A stretch of 64,000 bases of DNA from Euclidia mi (GCA_944739405.2 OX123186.2:88763034-88827033); one strand, 5' to 3'. Shown: positions 53,969-64,000, counted from the stretch's first letter. Made by a program: numbers and translations. Notes: generated by a model not told the origin, from the sequence alone.

Positions 53969-54174
53969 TCTTGATATATAAAATCCTTGCGTTACTGACT
54001 GACTGACAGACACGTTACAGCCGAAGCTATTGGGCGCAGGAAGCTGAAATTTGACATGTATGTTCCTTGGAGACCGTAGGGGTGCACTAAGAAGGGATTT
54101 CCCGAAATTCCCACGGAATCGTCCAAAACGGGTAAATTTAAAAAATCGCAGGCTTGGCTCCTGGCGTCCTCTAG
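53969..54174 (+). mobile_element. Helitron-like non-autonomous element, copy 3
   Basis: 206 bp, TCTTGATATATAAAATCC to GGCGTCCTCTAG, flanked by A and T. Same length as the copies at 9955 and 17311 but with scattered differences, so an independent insertion. Confidence 0.75.
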
Positions 54175-56431
54175 TAATTAATAAAATGTTTTCTTTTTTG
54201 TATGAAATAGTACAATAGAAATAAGTCACGATCAGGCAGCTAATGCAGTGAAGCTTTGGAAGTGCTCCACTTTCAAAGCACGATTATCTTTTGCAATAAA
54301 GTAAATATCCAATGAGTCGATTTAAATGTTTATACATACATACAATTTATTTATAGCGTATGAAAATCCTTACTTTATAATCCAGGCAACTCTGCAACTT
54401 ATATACAACTCATAGTAAGAGAAGCTATAAAAGGACAACCTCACCCATCTGTTTAATGATTGACATGCTAGATATAAAAACTTTACAATGCCTCTTTGAC
54501 AAAGCATATAACTAAAGAACATCTACAGCATAGCTGGTAAATACATAGTTTGGTATGTAAGGGCTTGTGACCACACTAAGGAGATAATTGTATAATAATA
54601 CAATGCATGCGCGTCCTATGCGCGTACACAATAATTTATTTTTTAAATTTAATAAATAATTATGTTATTTGGTTATTTATTTGACTATTCTATAGACATG
54701 TATTTTTTGGTAATATTAAAAGTATTGACGTGTTGTCAAAAGATTTAGAATATTGGTTTTATAATACATACATATATTTTATATTTTGGAATTGATGTCG
54801 ATGATTTCTAGAAACGTGATTTTTTTATTGCTTCAATAGCTTTGAAATAATTATGTTTATATATAGACAATATATATACACCGCTATTTTTTAATTAGTA
54901 CAAAAACTTTAAGGACAGATTAGCGAAGATATTATTATCATATATGTGACGTAAGAATTTCATAATATCAATAAAGAGCAAAGTTATTATCATTTGTTTA
55001 TTGTAGAAAATCTCACTTAAATCATAGTCATATTTTACAATCCATTCACTAATTCATTGATAATATTCCATCCTGCTCATTCGCATTCTCTCTGTCGCAC
55101 TTATGATGTAGGTAGCAATAGAAAATAAAATGAAGAAAAACAATAAATGTAGGTACTTAGTTATTTTTTAATTTTGTTAGTTCTACCCTCTCCTTCATAC
55201 TTCATTCGGGCGTAGGACCGGTAAAATTTATCGTTTAACAAGTAATTAAATACGGAGGTATGTAATTAGAAAGCAAACAAATATCAAAATAAAAGATGGT
55301 GTTCTGGACTAAAAGAAAAGAGTAATTTTGGCGTATTTATGAAGTTAGAATCATCTGCTATTTACAAATTATTTTATCGTCATCATGTCAGCCTAGAGAC
55401 GTCCACTGTTGGACATAGGCCTTCCTCAAGGTGTGTGGAGAACACAGACCGATTTTGAGGCGCCTGTATCAAATTATTATTTACTTAAGTACGTATTATT
55501 TACTAAACTTACAAGTATTTCCATTGTCCTTCGAAATGTCCACCACCGTTGTCAAAAGCATCCAATATGCACTGTTTTAATTGTTTGACACTGACCCGGT
55601 CACTTTTGTACACTCACAATACGATGTCCATGGGTACACAGCTGCACTCGCGATTTTTCCACTCAAAAAGTACGCACGAAGCATAGCTACATACTCCCGT
55701 GATATGAACTGATATGATAGGCCATCGCGTCGGGCAAACGTAGACAAACAATTAAGTTTTGCAACGAAATTAGATACGCTGACTTTCGCTAGTAATTTAG
55801 TACTGTTTGTCGCATCGTCGGGGCGTGGCGCAGGCGCAGAGGGGGGGGGGCTTAATTTATCAATGGTATGATAGTACACGGGTCGGTCATAGTATTAGTA
55901 TTGCATTTACCAATTATCACGTATTTTTGTGGACAGTTTTGGGACTTAGTGTTTTTATTTTTCAACTACATAATTATGATCAGTTAAAGATACTTAGTGC
56001 CCTGTTAAATTTTTTGTACTAATTAAAAAATAGCGGTGTATATAATTTTTTTATAGACTCACGCCAGTATCCCTAAATCCCTAATCCCTTTATTTGCTAA
56101 TATGGGTTTAACAAAAGATGACATACAAATTACAAGTTCACCATATTATGCCTGGTGGCATGCAAAAATATTTGATATTTTACGTAGGTACATAATTAAT
56201 AAATAGTAAAATGCAGAAACAATATCATAATAACTGATTTTAAACATAATGTCAAAATGTGTACAAAACAATCATTCAAATTAATAGAAGTTACGCAATC
56301 AATAAGTCACAATAAATTAACTGTCATGTATTCCTTAAAAGAATAATAGGTATTATCTGTCAGTATACTATAAAGTTTATTTTTGAAACTATTTACATTA
56401 TTTTCATTACGCAACTGTGATTTCGCCATGA
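54175..56431. other. Spacer K-L, first part
   Basis: AT-rich. 55381-55470 is an inverted RTE-like tail (CATCATGTCAGCCTAGAGACG, GGACATAGGCCTTCC). The 100-codon minus-strand ORF at 55577-55879 overlaps a GC-rich patch but has no recognisable domain. No exon seen. Confidence 0.4.
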
Positions 56432-56440
56432 ATTTTTAGG

Positions 56441-57091
56441 GGGATCCTGCCTTTTCGCCGAATATTGTTTGGCCGATTATCACTTGCGAACCAACGTTTC
56501 GCCTATTTTTCACTTTGACGACTAACGATTGTCAAATTTTTGTATGACAACGTATCATTTGGTAGAATTATTGTTAAGCTGATTATTGTAATGACAAAAA
56601 AGTTTGGGGCATTTATCTTTTGTCAAATTATTAGGCCAGACAACTTTTAGACGAATAACGTTTCGTCTGTTCAGGTGATGTTTCGGGAAGTTCAGGTGAA
56701 ATCGAAAGGAATCGGTTAGGTTAGGTTAGTATGCTGATAAACAATGCACGTCAACTGAAACAATGGCTGGTTAGGTTACGTTAGAACTGCGACCACAACG
56801 CACGAGCCGAGCGAGCGAAGCGAGCGTGCCGCGGCAGCGGCCGGCGAAGTGCCAGAACCAAATCGCTTTTATTTCACTACACAGAGCATTTAAATATGCT
56901 ACATCGGTTAGGTTATAACTGCGACAGTAAAAGGAAGACCGAACGTAAAGTTGGCAACTGTGAGGTTGGGAAATAAAAACAAAATTATATCACAAGTTGG
57001 CAAATGATTATTCTGCGAAATAAAATTCTGCGAAGCGTTAGTTGGCAAGTGATAATCGACTGAACAATTTTCGGCGAAAAGGCAGAGATCC
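56441..57091. mobile_element. Mutator-like non-autonomous element with 9-bp target duplication
   Basis: Flanked by ATTTTTAGG at 56432-56440 and 57092-57100. Ends are inverted: CTGCCTTTTCGCCGAA...ATTGTT and its inverse extend for about 50 bp with mismatches (including CGATTATCACTTGC). 651 bp, no transposase. A 9-bp duplication fits Mutator-like elements. Contains GGTTAGGTTAGGTTAG near 56714. Inserted into a minus-strand SINE. Confidence 0.75.
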
Positions 57092-57100
57092 ATTTTTAGG

Positions 57101-57275
57101 TCCCACGTAATAGGGGGCTAGCCTATTGCCATACCGGGCATATTACCAGACTCCGTGCTGCTACTGAGAATTTCCTAACGGAAAAACCCAATAACACTTT
57201 GCCCAACCCAGGAATCGAATCCGAGACCTCTCAGTCCCACGCGCACATTTATGTCGCGGGACCAACGAGGCAAAT
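57101..57275 (-). mobile_element. SINE, minus strand, split by the Mutator-like element
   Basis: Inverse reads GTTGGTCCCGCGACATAAAT, GATTCGATTCCTGGG (B-box), GCAGCACGGAGTCTGG, GGGACCTAAAAAT. Its tail side continues beyond the insertion at about 56412-56440 (CATGGCGAAATC in inverse). Same family as 36771 and 44914. Confidence 0.75.
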
Positions 57276-58924
57276 TATGTTTATGTAGGTGAGAATTATT
57301 TTCAATTCATATAACTTCCCGTTAATGGCAATTTCATTAGTTGTAGCTGTTGCCAGAAAATTTTCAAACTCAACAAAACTGCAAAATGACATTTACATAT
57401 TCGATTGGTATGGGTCCGGGTTCAAGCAATGAAAAGTATATATTTAATAGATATTATTATAAGTATATATATATATATATACAATATTCAGTTTTATTTA
57501 ATTTGTATAGATGAATTTTGGCAATTAGTTGTAATATAATACTCCCTAGATGTTAATAATAAATAAGCTTTACTTTTTCTGGTGTACGGATATGTTAAAT
57601 AATGATTTTAACTCAAAGTAATGATTTAATAATAATTATAAATATTTAGCTGTTTTTTTATTAAATGCGTGTCATTCTCGTACGAACGTTAGATTTTTTA
57701 TAATTACGCTGACTATATTTTATATGTAATGGCATGTGGCATAATAATATGTAATGTATACTTTTGATACAAAAAAATTATGTATATTAATATTCTCTTT
57801 TGATGGTTGTATCATCCTTAGTATTTGTAAGGTTATAATTATATTATCTAATTATTGCAACAAAAATAAAAAACGTTCTCATAAAAGTGTGTTTCATTTC
57901 CTTTATTTAATAAACGTGGGTAATACCTAATTTATACATATTTAGAAGTAATTAAATGGTTTAGCAATTACAACATTTGGTAAGCCACAAAAAACAGCAT
58001 TTAAATAATTTGGTCAGCATACAAAGATTTTGTTTGCAAAATAGAAAAAAAACAGGCAGCAATCCTTGTTCCGTAAATAATCTTGATTATGGTCAAAAAT
58101 TTAATCATAAACAGGCAGCTTACAATAACATGAGTTTGCATAATAAACATTCAGTCTGCAATATAACTACTTGATCAGCAAGATTTCATGATTGATCGGC
58201 AGAGAAAAAGTTTAAAGTACTTAAATATTATTATCATCAGCTAGTGCCGAGGGTTAGGTGCGACGAACTAAATAAATAGGTTATGTTAGGTTCTTTTTTG
58301 GCGCTTAACCCAAAAATAGGAGCCCTGAGATCCATCAACTTAGTTTCCTAAACTAGGTTATTGGACATAATGTCTACTTACATGGTTGTGTTTATTTTGA
58401 GTAATTTTCATTACATTACATTATATTTGTTTGCTTACTCTCTAAGTGCTTACTAAAATTTTATCAAACAGGAGCAGCTCACTGCCGCTTATATAATTAA
58501 CATGCTTTACAAAAATAATGACAGCCATTCAAAATGACATAAATTGCTGATTGCTTTTGAAATGTTTGCTGGCCATGAGTTGCTGATTCAATTAGCTATT
58601 TCAGCTCACAGATTATATTTTTCTGCTCACAAAAATTATGCTCACCATTTAAATAACACCCATTTATATTTCTCAAATTGATTTAAAAAGTCTCTTCATG
58701 TGAATGTAACTTTCATGTGATTTGGACCAAATCATACTTAGCAAAGGATTTCGTTTCGAAAGAAACTTTTGAAGATATAGGTATGTCTTCTTTCGATTTA
58801 TTTTCTCATTAGCATTTACATCGTCTGATATATTGACCAACAAATATATTAAATTACCTCTATAAATACTATATTTTAAATCATCTTTATGTTCTTCAAA
58901 ATAATAAACGTATTTATTTTTCAG
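57276..58924. other. Spacer K-L, last part
   Basis: AT-rich with an AT microsatellite near 57462-57482. No exon or known element seen. Ends in TATTTATTTTTCAG, the acceptor of exon L. Confidence 0.45.
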
Positions 58925-59109
58925 TGCGAATGATCTGTACCAGTAGAAGTAATACCATGTTAATGTTCGGTGGTATAAGGTTTTACAAGGAGAAGTGTAT
59001 CGGTGCATGTACAACATGGCAGTGCGCCGCAAGACGACAGTACAAGTGCAAAGCCTTTCTCACCACTATATAGAACTGCGTTATTAAGAGTAACTTACAA
59101 CATAATCAT
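58925..59109 (+). pseudogene. mod(mdg4): FLYWCH terminal exon L, nonsense-mutated
   Basis: Acceptor AG 58923-58924, phase 1, RMICTSRSNTMLMFGG, IRFYKEK, TTWQC, C-x7-C (CAARRQYKC), FLTTI, then TAG at 59071-59073 where exon O has GAG (Glu). The frame continues beyond it to HNH at 59101-59109 but the usual stop after HNH is gone. The Arg of R-G is Ser-Asn and the Arg before Trp is Thr, both unusual. Closest to exon O. Probably no longer used. Confidence 0.8.
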
Positions 59110-60441
59110 TATAGTCCAAGATCCCAGAGCCGCCAGACTTACGTCATTTTAGCAAAGCTGAAATTTTTAGGATTATTAGTATACAATATTGTGGTAGGTA
59201 TGCCAAACCACTAGCTTGAAAGCCGGGCCATTTCACAGGTAGGGCGAAGTAAAGGTACCAAAAAAACATACTCACCTCCGTTAAAGTAGCAAAGCTGGTA
59301 TTCAAATATGTGTTTAAAAATAATGTCTAAAATTGAAATTCATTATTGCCAGACACCTGCCGTGGGCCATTACTTTTGCCAGACGTCTTAAAGGTTACTT
59401 AAAAATGAAGCAAACTACGTCATTTTAGCAAAGCTAAATTTTATATATGTTACTTAAGATACTATTTTAAGACCCTTCCTAAGCAGCCAGACCAATCCGA
59501 AGGGCCGTTCGTCCAGCCAGACGCCATGAAACATTTCCCTGTCAGTGCGAGCATACGGCCATTATTCATACGCATGAATGCGTGTGAGTACAGTACATTG
59601 TTCCAAAAGACTGTAGGAATATTATTTTGGGTATTATTACAAGAATAAAAGGGTAAAATATATTTTTTCACAAAAAATATATTTGCAGCGGCAAGCTACA
59701 TAACACATATCATAGCGCCATCTTCTCAATGATGACGGAACTACTAAGACACACTACTACTGGCGCTTATATAGTTTGATGGATAAGTAAAAGCATTCAC
59801 GGTGTTCGCTTTAACAGACTCAATCATGGTATCGCTTTATTATAACGATTTTGAAAAAAAATTGGTTACTTGAAGGTAAACAGGTATTTTAGCCTCTTTG
59901 GTCAAAGGAACTGAGGGGATTGATTGGGTTTAGACGACTATTGACATTTTGTATGTTCTGTACGTTAGTACTATTAATTATTCTGTGGTTCTGTGAAAAA
60001 CTTTGCTACGACCGACGCAGCGTTCTAGTTAGTAGCCATTTTCCGAATAAGTTGTATATTCCTTATGGCTTTTGTGTCTGTTGAACATGGGGTGAAGAGT
60101 AATGATTTATGCCTGGTACATTTTTAATTGATATGCAATACACATCTCAGACTAAATTATGATTTTTATTTTACTTAGAATATTACTTGTCCTGACTGAC
60201 ATACGAGTACCATCGCAAAGCCTTAACTATTGAAGCTGGAAGCATACAATTTTGACAGTGCGTTCCTGTTAAAGGAAGGATTTTTAAAGAAGGCCAAAGA
60301 GTGGTAAAGTATCGGTTGAAACTGTATTGAAAACCTCTGATTTTGTAACTATGTAAGTGTAGCCAAAAGCTGGTAAATTAAAAACAAACGCTAGTGTAAT
60401 AAATATAGTTTCCTCAAGTAATGTCTGTTTTATTTCCTCAG
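59110..60441. other. Spacer L-M
   Basis: No exon. GCCAGACTTACGTCATTTTAGC and GCCAGACACCTGCCGTGGGCC look like a short unidentified repeat (a related GCCGCCAGACCTTAC is at 35683). Ends in TTTTATTTCCTCAG. Confidence 0.4.
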
Positions 60442-60635
60442 TATCGCAGATCAGAACAAGCAGAGGCACACTGATGTTACTCATTGGAGGGTACCGGTTC
60501 TCCAAGGAAAAGATAGTGGGCTACAAAACTAGATGGCAGTGTTCAGTCAGATCTAGGACCAAGTGTAGAGCGTTTCTGACCACCATGGAAGACCATATAA
60601 TCAAAAGTTGTTTAGAACATAACCACAATCCATAA
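60442..60635 (+). CDS. mod(mdg4): FLYWCH terminal exon M
   Basis: Acceptor TTATTTCCTCAG (AG 60440-60441), bases ta close the codon, then SQIRTSRGTLMLLIGGYRFS, KTRWQC, C-x7-C (CSVRSRTKC), FLTTMEDHII, EHNHNP and TAA at 60633. All ligands present. No close duplicate. Nearest by eye are J and O. Confidence 0.9.
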
Positions 60636-61469
60636 AATCTTAATATGTAATTCTGTCCATAAAAAGCGAAAGACCATTCAACATTTACTCACGGACTAAA
60701 CACGAAAGTTCGAACGCTGCGTGATCGTCGATGATGTAGTTATCTGATCGGTAGGCGGTTTGTAGGTTGAAGGCATCAGATATTGAATAAATCTGAGCTA
60801 GTGACGCTGTTGTTGTGAAAAGCCAAAGGCGCGCATGAAACTGCGAGAAAAGCTAATAATATTACACGCGGAAAAATTGGTTGAGATTTTTTTTGCTGTA
60901 CTACATATCGTTGTGTTATTAAAGCTTGCTCTAAATTTTCTTATCAGATATGGTTAGACCGTGTTTAAAGTTTTAAAGAGCCACGGGTGGAAACTTAGAT
61001 ATAAGTAAAGAAATACATAATGCCTTTGCATGGCTAAGCCACAAAACCGAATTTAATGTTAGTAACTTAGACTTTTAGATCAATCATCATTAATTTTTAT
61101 GATGATTGAAGAAATTCGAAAAACGCGTTGTTATTTTTATTAGTGCGAAAACCAATGAGTTAGCAGTTATCAATATGATAAATATGAGGACCAAGAACAT
61201 GTATTTTTTAAAATTATTAATATAGTACTAATAGTTACGCTTAACGAGAACAGAAAATACATTAATTTTAAGATAGAAGTAAATAATTATGTCAGTTATA
61301 TTTTAATATTGTATTTTCCACGAAACGGCATTTATTTTTTAAAATATACTTGCTAAAGTAAATTTTATGTTGTATGTCTTTTTTGTGTAATTTTTGTCGT
61401 GTGTATCTTTTTTAATAGCTAGTTTGTTATTTTTTTAATTTTTACTAAATGAAAAAATTAACAAACTAG
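60636..61469. other. Spacer M-N
   Basis: AT-rich. 61419-61469 contains an inverted pair CTAGTTTGTTA ... TTAACAAACTAG with T- and A-rich arms, lying exactly where the acceptor of exon N is expected. Otherwise nothing recognised. Confidence 0.45.
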
Positions 61470-61745
61470 GTAACTATTAATCTAAACTATACCTACATCT
61501 CAAAAAGAGGTTCTGTTATATTAGTGGCTGGTGGTTTTCGTTTCTATAAGGACAAAGATTTGGGTCCGAAGACCAGGTGGCATTGTTCGTTCAAAAGGAC
61601 TAAATGCAGAGCTGCCATCATCACCATTGGCGATGCAGTATTGAGGACGAACTTTGAACACAACCATTCTTATTCAAAAAGCTCTGTTTGGCTACCTGAA
61701 TTCGTTTCAGTTCTAACTAATTTGAAGGCAACTGAAGATTTTTGA
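61470..61745 (+). CDS. mod(mdg4): FLYWCH exon N, irregular 5' end and extended C terminus
   Basis: Finger body is sound: YISKRGSVILVAGGFRFYK, KTRWHC, C-x6-C (CSFKRTKC), TIGDAVL, EHNH. Two oddities. No AG gives phase 1 in the proper place: the only upstream AG with an open frame is 61468-61469, and it enters in phase 0. And after HNH the frame runs 25 more codons (SYSKSSVWLPEF...) to TGA 61743. It may be a decaying exon, or one spliced in a different frame. Start is therefore uncertain. Confidence 0.6.
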   Translation, partial: VTINLNYTYISKRGSVILVAGGFRFYKDKDLGPKTRWHCSFKRTKCRAAIITIGDAVLRTNFEHNHSYSKSSVWLPEFVSVLTNLKATEDF

Positions 61746-62600
61746 TGTGATTTTATTTGTAATTAATGATGTAACAGAAAAGACAAAATATAACAATACA
61801 AGATTGAACAAAGAAACGTAAAGAAATATACCTATATGATTTCTATTCTATATGCCTTTTATATTGTTATTTAGTATTTGTTAATTTAATGTTATTTTTA
61901 TGACTTAAATAAGCAGTCATTATATCATATTAAATAATATTAAAGTATTATTACATAGCATAAATCGTATTTTTAAACAATATTTATGATTTTTATTTAT
62001 CTATTATTTTCGTTTGTTAGTAACCCCTAATTTAAGTTCTTAATTATTGAAAAATATGGCTAGTTTAGTCTAATGAAATCTGCTTTTCTCTGGCGTAGTT
62101 CATAATTTGTATTGTGTTTTACGTTAAACATAAATGAAAAGTTTATTTTTACGAATGTATTTTTATTATTGTGTATTTTAACGTAGTTAGCAGCAGTTAG
62201 TAGCGGCTGTCTGCAGTATAAGCGTTGACCGCAAGTCAGTAAGTTGAAATCGTGCGGTTTCATAACAAAAATCGAAGTGCGGTCAGCCACATGCGTTGCG
62301 CCACATTGCGGCCAATCGCTAGTACGTTCACGCTAGAGTTAAAATATTTATCAAGAGAGGCTTTGATATGGCGGACCAAATAAAGAGTATTTTTAAACTA
62401 ATTTAAAGCTGTAATATTTATTAGACAATTCATGTGCAGATATCAATATTGTTTGCTTAACCTAGATAAGACTTTAGTTTCAGTGACAAAAGATTTAACT
62501 GGCCAATGGCTAAATATCTCCTTTTATTATGCATAAAAAACTTACTGTGATTTTCAAAAATGTTGGCCAGAAATGTCTTACCACATTGCTATCTTTACAG
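61746..62600. other. Spacer N-O
   Basis: AT-rich, no exon or element recognised. It ends in TGCTATCTTTACAG. Confidence 0.45.
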
Positions 62601-62797
62601 TAACGACGATGTACACAAATCGTGGTAAAATGATGTTAATGTTTGGTGGTTACCGTTTTTACAAGGAAAATTCCAATGCCATCCGGACGAGATGGCAGTG
62701 CGCTGCGAGACGACACCGCAAGTGTAGGGCCTTCCTCACAACTATTGAGAATGAAGTTGTTAAAAAAAACCTCTTTCATAATCATGACATATCATAG
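62601..62797 (+). CDS. mod(mdg4): FLYWCH terminal exon O
   Basis: Acceptor TATCTTTACAG (AG 62599-62600), bases ta close the codon, then TTMYTNRGKMMLMFGGYRFYKE, IRTRWQC, C-x7-C (CAARRHRKC), FLTTIENEVV, FHNHDIS, TAG at 62795. Complete ligands. Last FLYWCH exon in the window. The array may continue past 64000. Its paralogue L upstream has the nonsense codon. Confidence 0.9.
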
Positions 62798-62820
62798 ATA
62801 AGATTATATTCTGACAAAGC

Positions 62821-62908
62821 TGGTTACACTAGTAAGCGGACCACGGGCTCCAAAGCGTCGATGCAACCGGGATAACGCTGGACGACGTCGATTATGATGA
62901 TAGATAAC
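62821..62908 (+). repeat. SINE tail fragment, second family
   Basis: AGTAAGCGGACCACGGG and CAACCGGGATAACGCTGG match the end of the SINE at 41957-42335. The head is missing. Confidence 0.6.
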
Positions 62909-62980
62909 ATTATTAGCTCTTATTTTATTACTTTAGAATGAAAGAGTAGGTACAAAAACTTATTACAGCCCACCCTGTCC

Positions 62981-63046
62981 TTTTATGGGACCGACCAGAG
63001 GCGTGTGTAGCAGCACCTATATACGCCTCTGGTTGGTCCCATAAAA
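62981..63046. repeat. 24-bp inverted repeat
   Basis: TTTTATGGGACCGACCAGAGGCGT-type arm at 62981-63004 and its inverse at 63023-63046, one mismatch, 18-bp loop. Likely a small MITE or hairpin. Confidence 0.8.
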
Positions 63047-63329
63047 TCTATAACAGATCTTGGGAGCCACTAAGGTTCCCCTTCTTCGTATTGAAGTCGG
63101 TTTTATTTTGTTTTGTTAAAATATATTAATGATAAGTACTAGATAAAATTATGTGAGATGGGCTACTGGTAGTCCCACTCCTATTTACTTGGGTGTTTTA
63201 TTGACCTCAAATCATTGTATTATGTAATAGTACTTACTTATTGATTGATTCTAATTATATTTTTAATTTTTAGGGTTCCGTACCTCACAAGGTAAAAAAA
63301 GGAACCCTTATAAGATCACTTTCTTGTCC

Positions 63330-63387
<58 letters not shown>
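63330..63387. repeat. TCTG microsatellite
   Basis: About 14 TCTG repeats inside a common lepidopteran dispersed repeat that begins GGGTTCCGTACCTCACAAGG. Confidence 0.9.
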
Positions 63388-63388
<1 letters not shown>

Positions 63389-63517
63389 CGTGTGTCACCA
63401 CCGATTTTCTCAGGAACGGGTGGACCTAGCAAATTGAAATTTATACCAGATACTGAGGTCTGTGGTTCCTATTAGGTGTATAAAAATTAGGGTCCTGGGT
63501 CAACCCGATAAAAAGAT

Positions 63518-63849
63518 ATGGTCAAAATTAGATTTTGCGAAAACTTGTAAGTACCAAAATTAACCTTATTTTTCAACTTTTTTTAATTTTCGGAATTTTT
63601 CCTTTACTTGTGCTGTAAGACCTTGGTTTTGACCAAAATTGACAATTCTAGGTCAACCGTAAGTACCCTATAGGTTATGGGTCGAAAACCTATATGGTAG
63701 TTCCCGTTGAACTAGAATCACGAAATTTGGCCAAAAGCAGGGTCTTACAGCACAAATAAAGGAAAAATTACAAAAATTTCAAAAAGTTGAAAATTAAGGT
63801 TAATTTTGGTACTTACAAGTTTTCGCAAAAACCTAATTTTGACCATATC
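63518..63849. repeat. Foldback repeat with ~110-bp inverted arms
   Basis: Left arm (ATATGGTCAAAATTAG ... TGTGCTGTAAGACC) at about 63518-63630 is the inverse of the right arm (GGTCTTACAGCAC ... TTTTGACCATAT) at about 63739-63849, with some mismatches, around a ~110-bp centre. Not assigned to a family. Confidence 0.75.
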
Positions 63850-64000
63850 TCCTATGTACCTCTACAAAAATAAAAGTGGAAAATTTAAGGGTGTCCCCAT
63901 ACATACATAGTAGACTCCATTTAAGATAGTAGGTACTCTTTGTATGGACGCTCGTACAGAGAGAGTTAAAGCGCCCCTTATAGAGAGAAGCGATCGATAG
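63850..64000. other. End of window, no feature
   Basis: AT-rich sequence after the foldback repeat. Nothing recognised. Confidence 0.4.

Larger units (their letters stand above)
1099..62797 (+). other. mod(mdg4): Array of alternative 3' terminal exons encoding FLYWCH fingers, mod(mdg4)-like locus
   Basis: About 30 short + strand exons of 188-221 bp, each a single FLYWCH finger followed at once by a stop. Seen: every intact exon begins right after a pyrimidine-AG acceptor with two bases that finish a split codon (phase 1), so all are interchangeable downstream of the same 5' exon. None has a donor site or a plausible own start. Known: in Drosophila and Bombyx, mod(mdg4) makes many BTB proteins differing only in such C-terminal FLYWCH tails, with part of the joining by trans-splicing. 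Inferred: this is that 3' half in a lepidopteran. The BTB exons are outside the window, so another FLYWCH tail-exon gene cannot be excluded. Confidence 0.8.

Noticed and set aside
55577..55879. 100-codon minus-strand ORF with Pro/Ala-rich start
   Set aside because: No domain, no conserved context. Runs through a G homopolymer. Probably chance in a GC-richer patch.
56714..56730. TTAGG repeats resembling insect telomere sequence
   Set aside because: Only about three units, inside a Mutator-like element. Not an interstitial telomere tract.

Overview
The window looks like an intergenic and intronic stretch of a moth or butterfly genome (Lepidoptera). It is strongly AT-rich, holds no long host ORF, and is full of insect transposable elements: non-LTR retrotransposons with EN-RT ORFs, tRNA-derived SINEs, mariner, Copia, hAT-like, Helitron-like and foldback elements. 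The host content is a long array of small exons on the + strand. Each encodes one FLYWCH-type zinc finger (aromatic/Leu pattern, W-x-C-x(4-7)-C, then usually H-x-H just before a stop). Nearly all follow a 3' splice site (pyrimidines + AG), have no start codon of their own, and enter in the same phase: two bases complete a codon begun upstream, then the finger follows. This is the layout of the alternative 3' terminal exons of mod(mdg4) in insects, where one BTB-encoding 5' module is joined, partly by trans-splicing, to many FLYWCH tails. The BTB/common exons are not in the window, so the gene name is inferred.

Region by region. (1) 88-31354: four tandem copies of a five-exon block (types A-B-C-D-E). 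Units: 88-5799, 5800-12834, 12835-20190, and 20191-31354. The unit junctions cut exon E after about 20 codons, so only the last unit keeps a full E. Units 2 and 3 are nearly identical and share a truncated LINE, a Helitron-like insert and a SINE-tail insert. Units 3 and 4 share a 321-bp MITE that unit 2 lacks, so unit 3 is a recombinant. In unit 4, exon C is split by a complete 4.8-kb LINE with two open ORFs, and exon D by a 939-bp hAT-like element. (2) 31355-43319: single exon F, then a paralogous trio G, H and I whose H-x-H is altered. (3) 45187-51107: a decayed Copia LTR retrotransposon carrying nested SINE copies, an IS630/Tc1-like transposase relic and a mariner relic. (4) 52119-62797: exons J, K, L (nonsense mutation), M, N (irregular 5' end) and O, separated by repeat-rich spacers. 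(5) 62798-64000: inverted repeats, a TCTG microsatellite and a foldback repeat.

Of about 30 FLYWCH exons, roughly 16 look intact with normal ligands (4 A, 4 B, 1 C, 1 E, F, J, K, M, O, plus D of units 2 and 3 if an alternative acceptor is used). The rest show loss in progress: a missing final His, nonsense codons, transposon splits, truncation by the duplication junction, and a lost acceptor. The window therefore shows birth and death of alternative C-terminal tails for what is probably a chromatin/insulator protein, driven by tandem duplication and transposons. I saw no tRNA, rRNA or CRISPR features.
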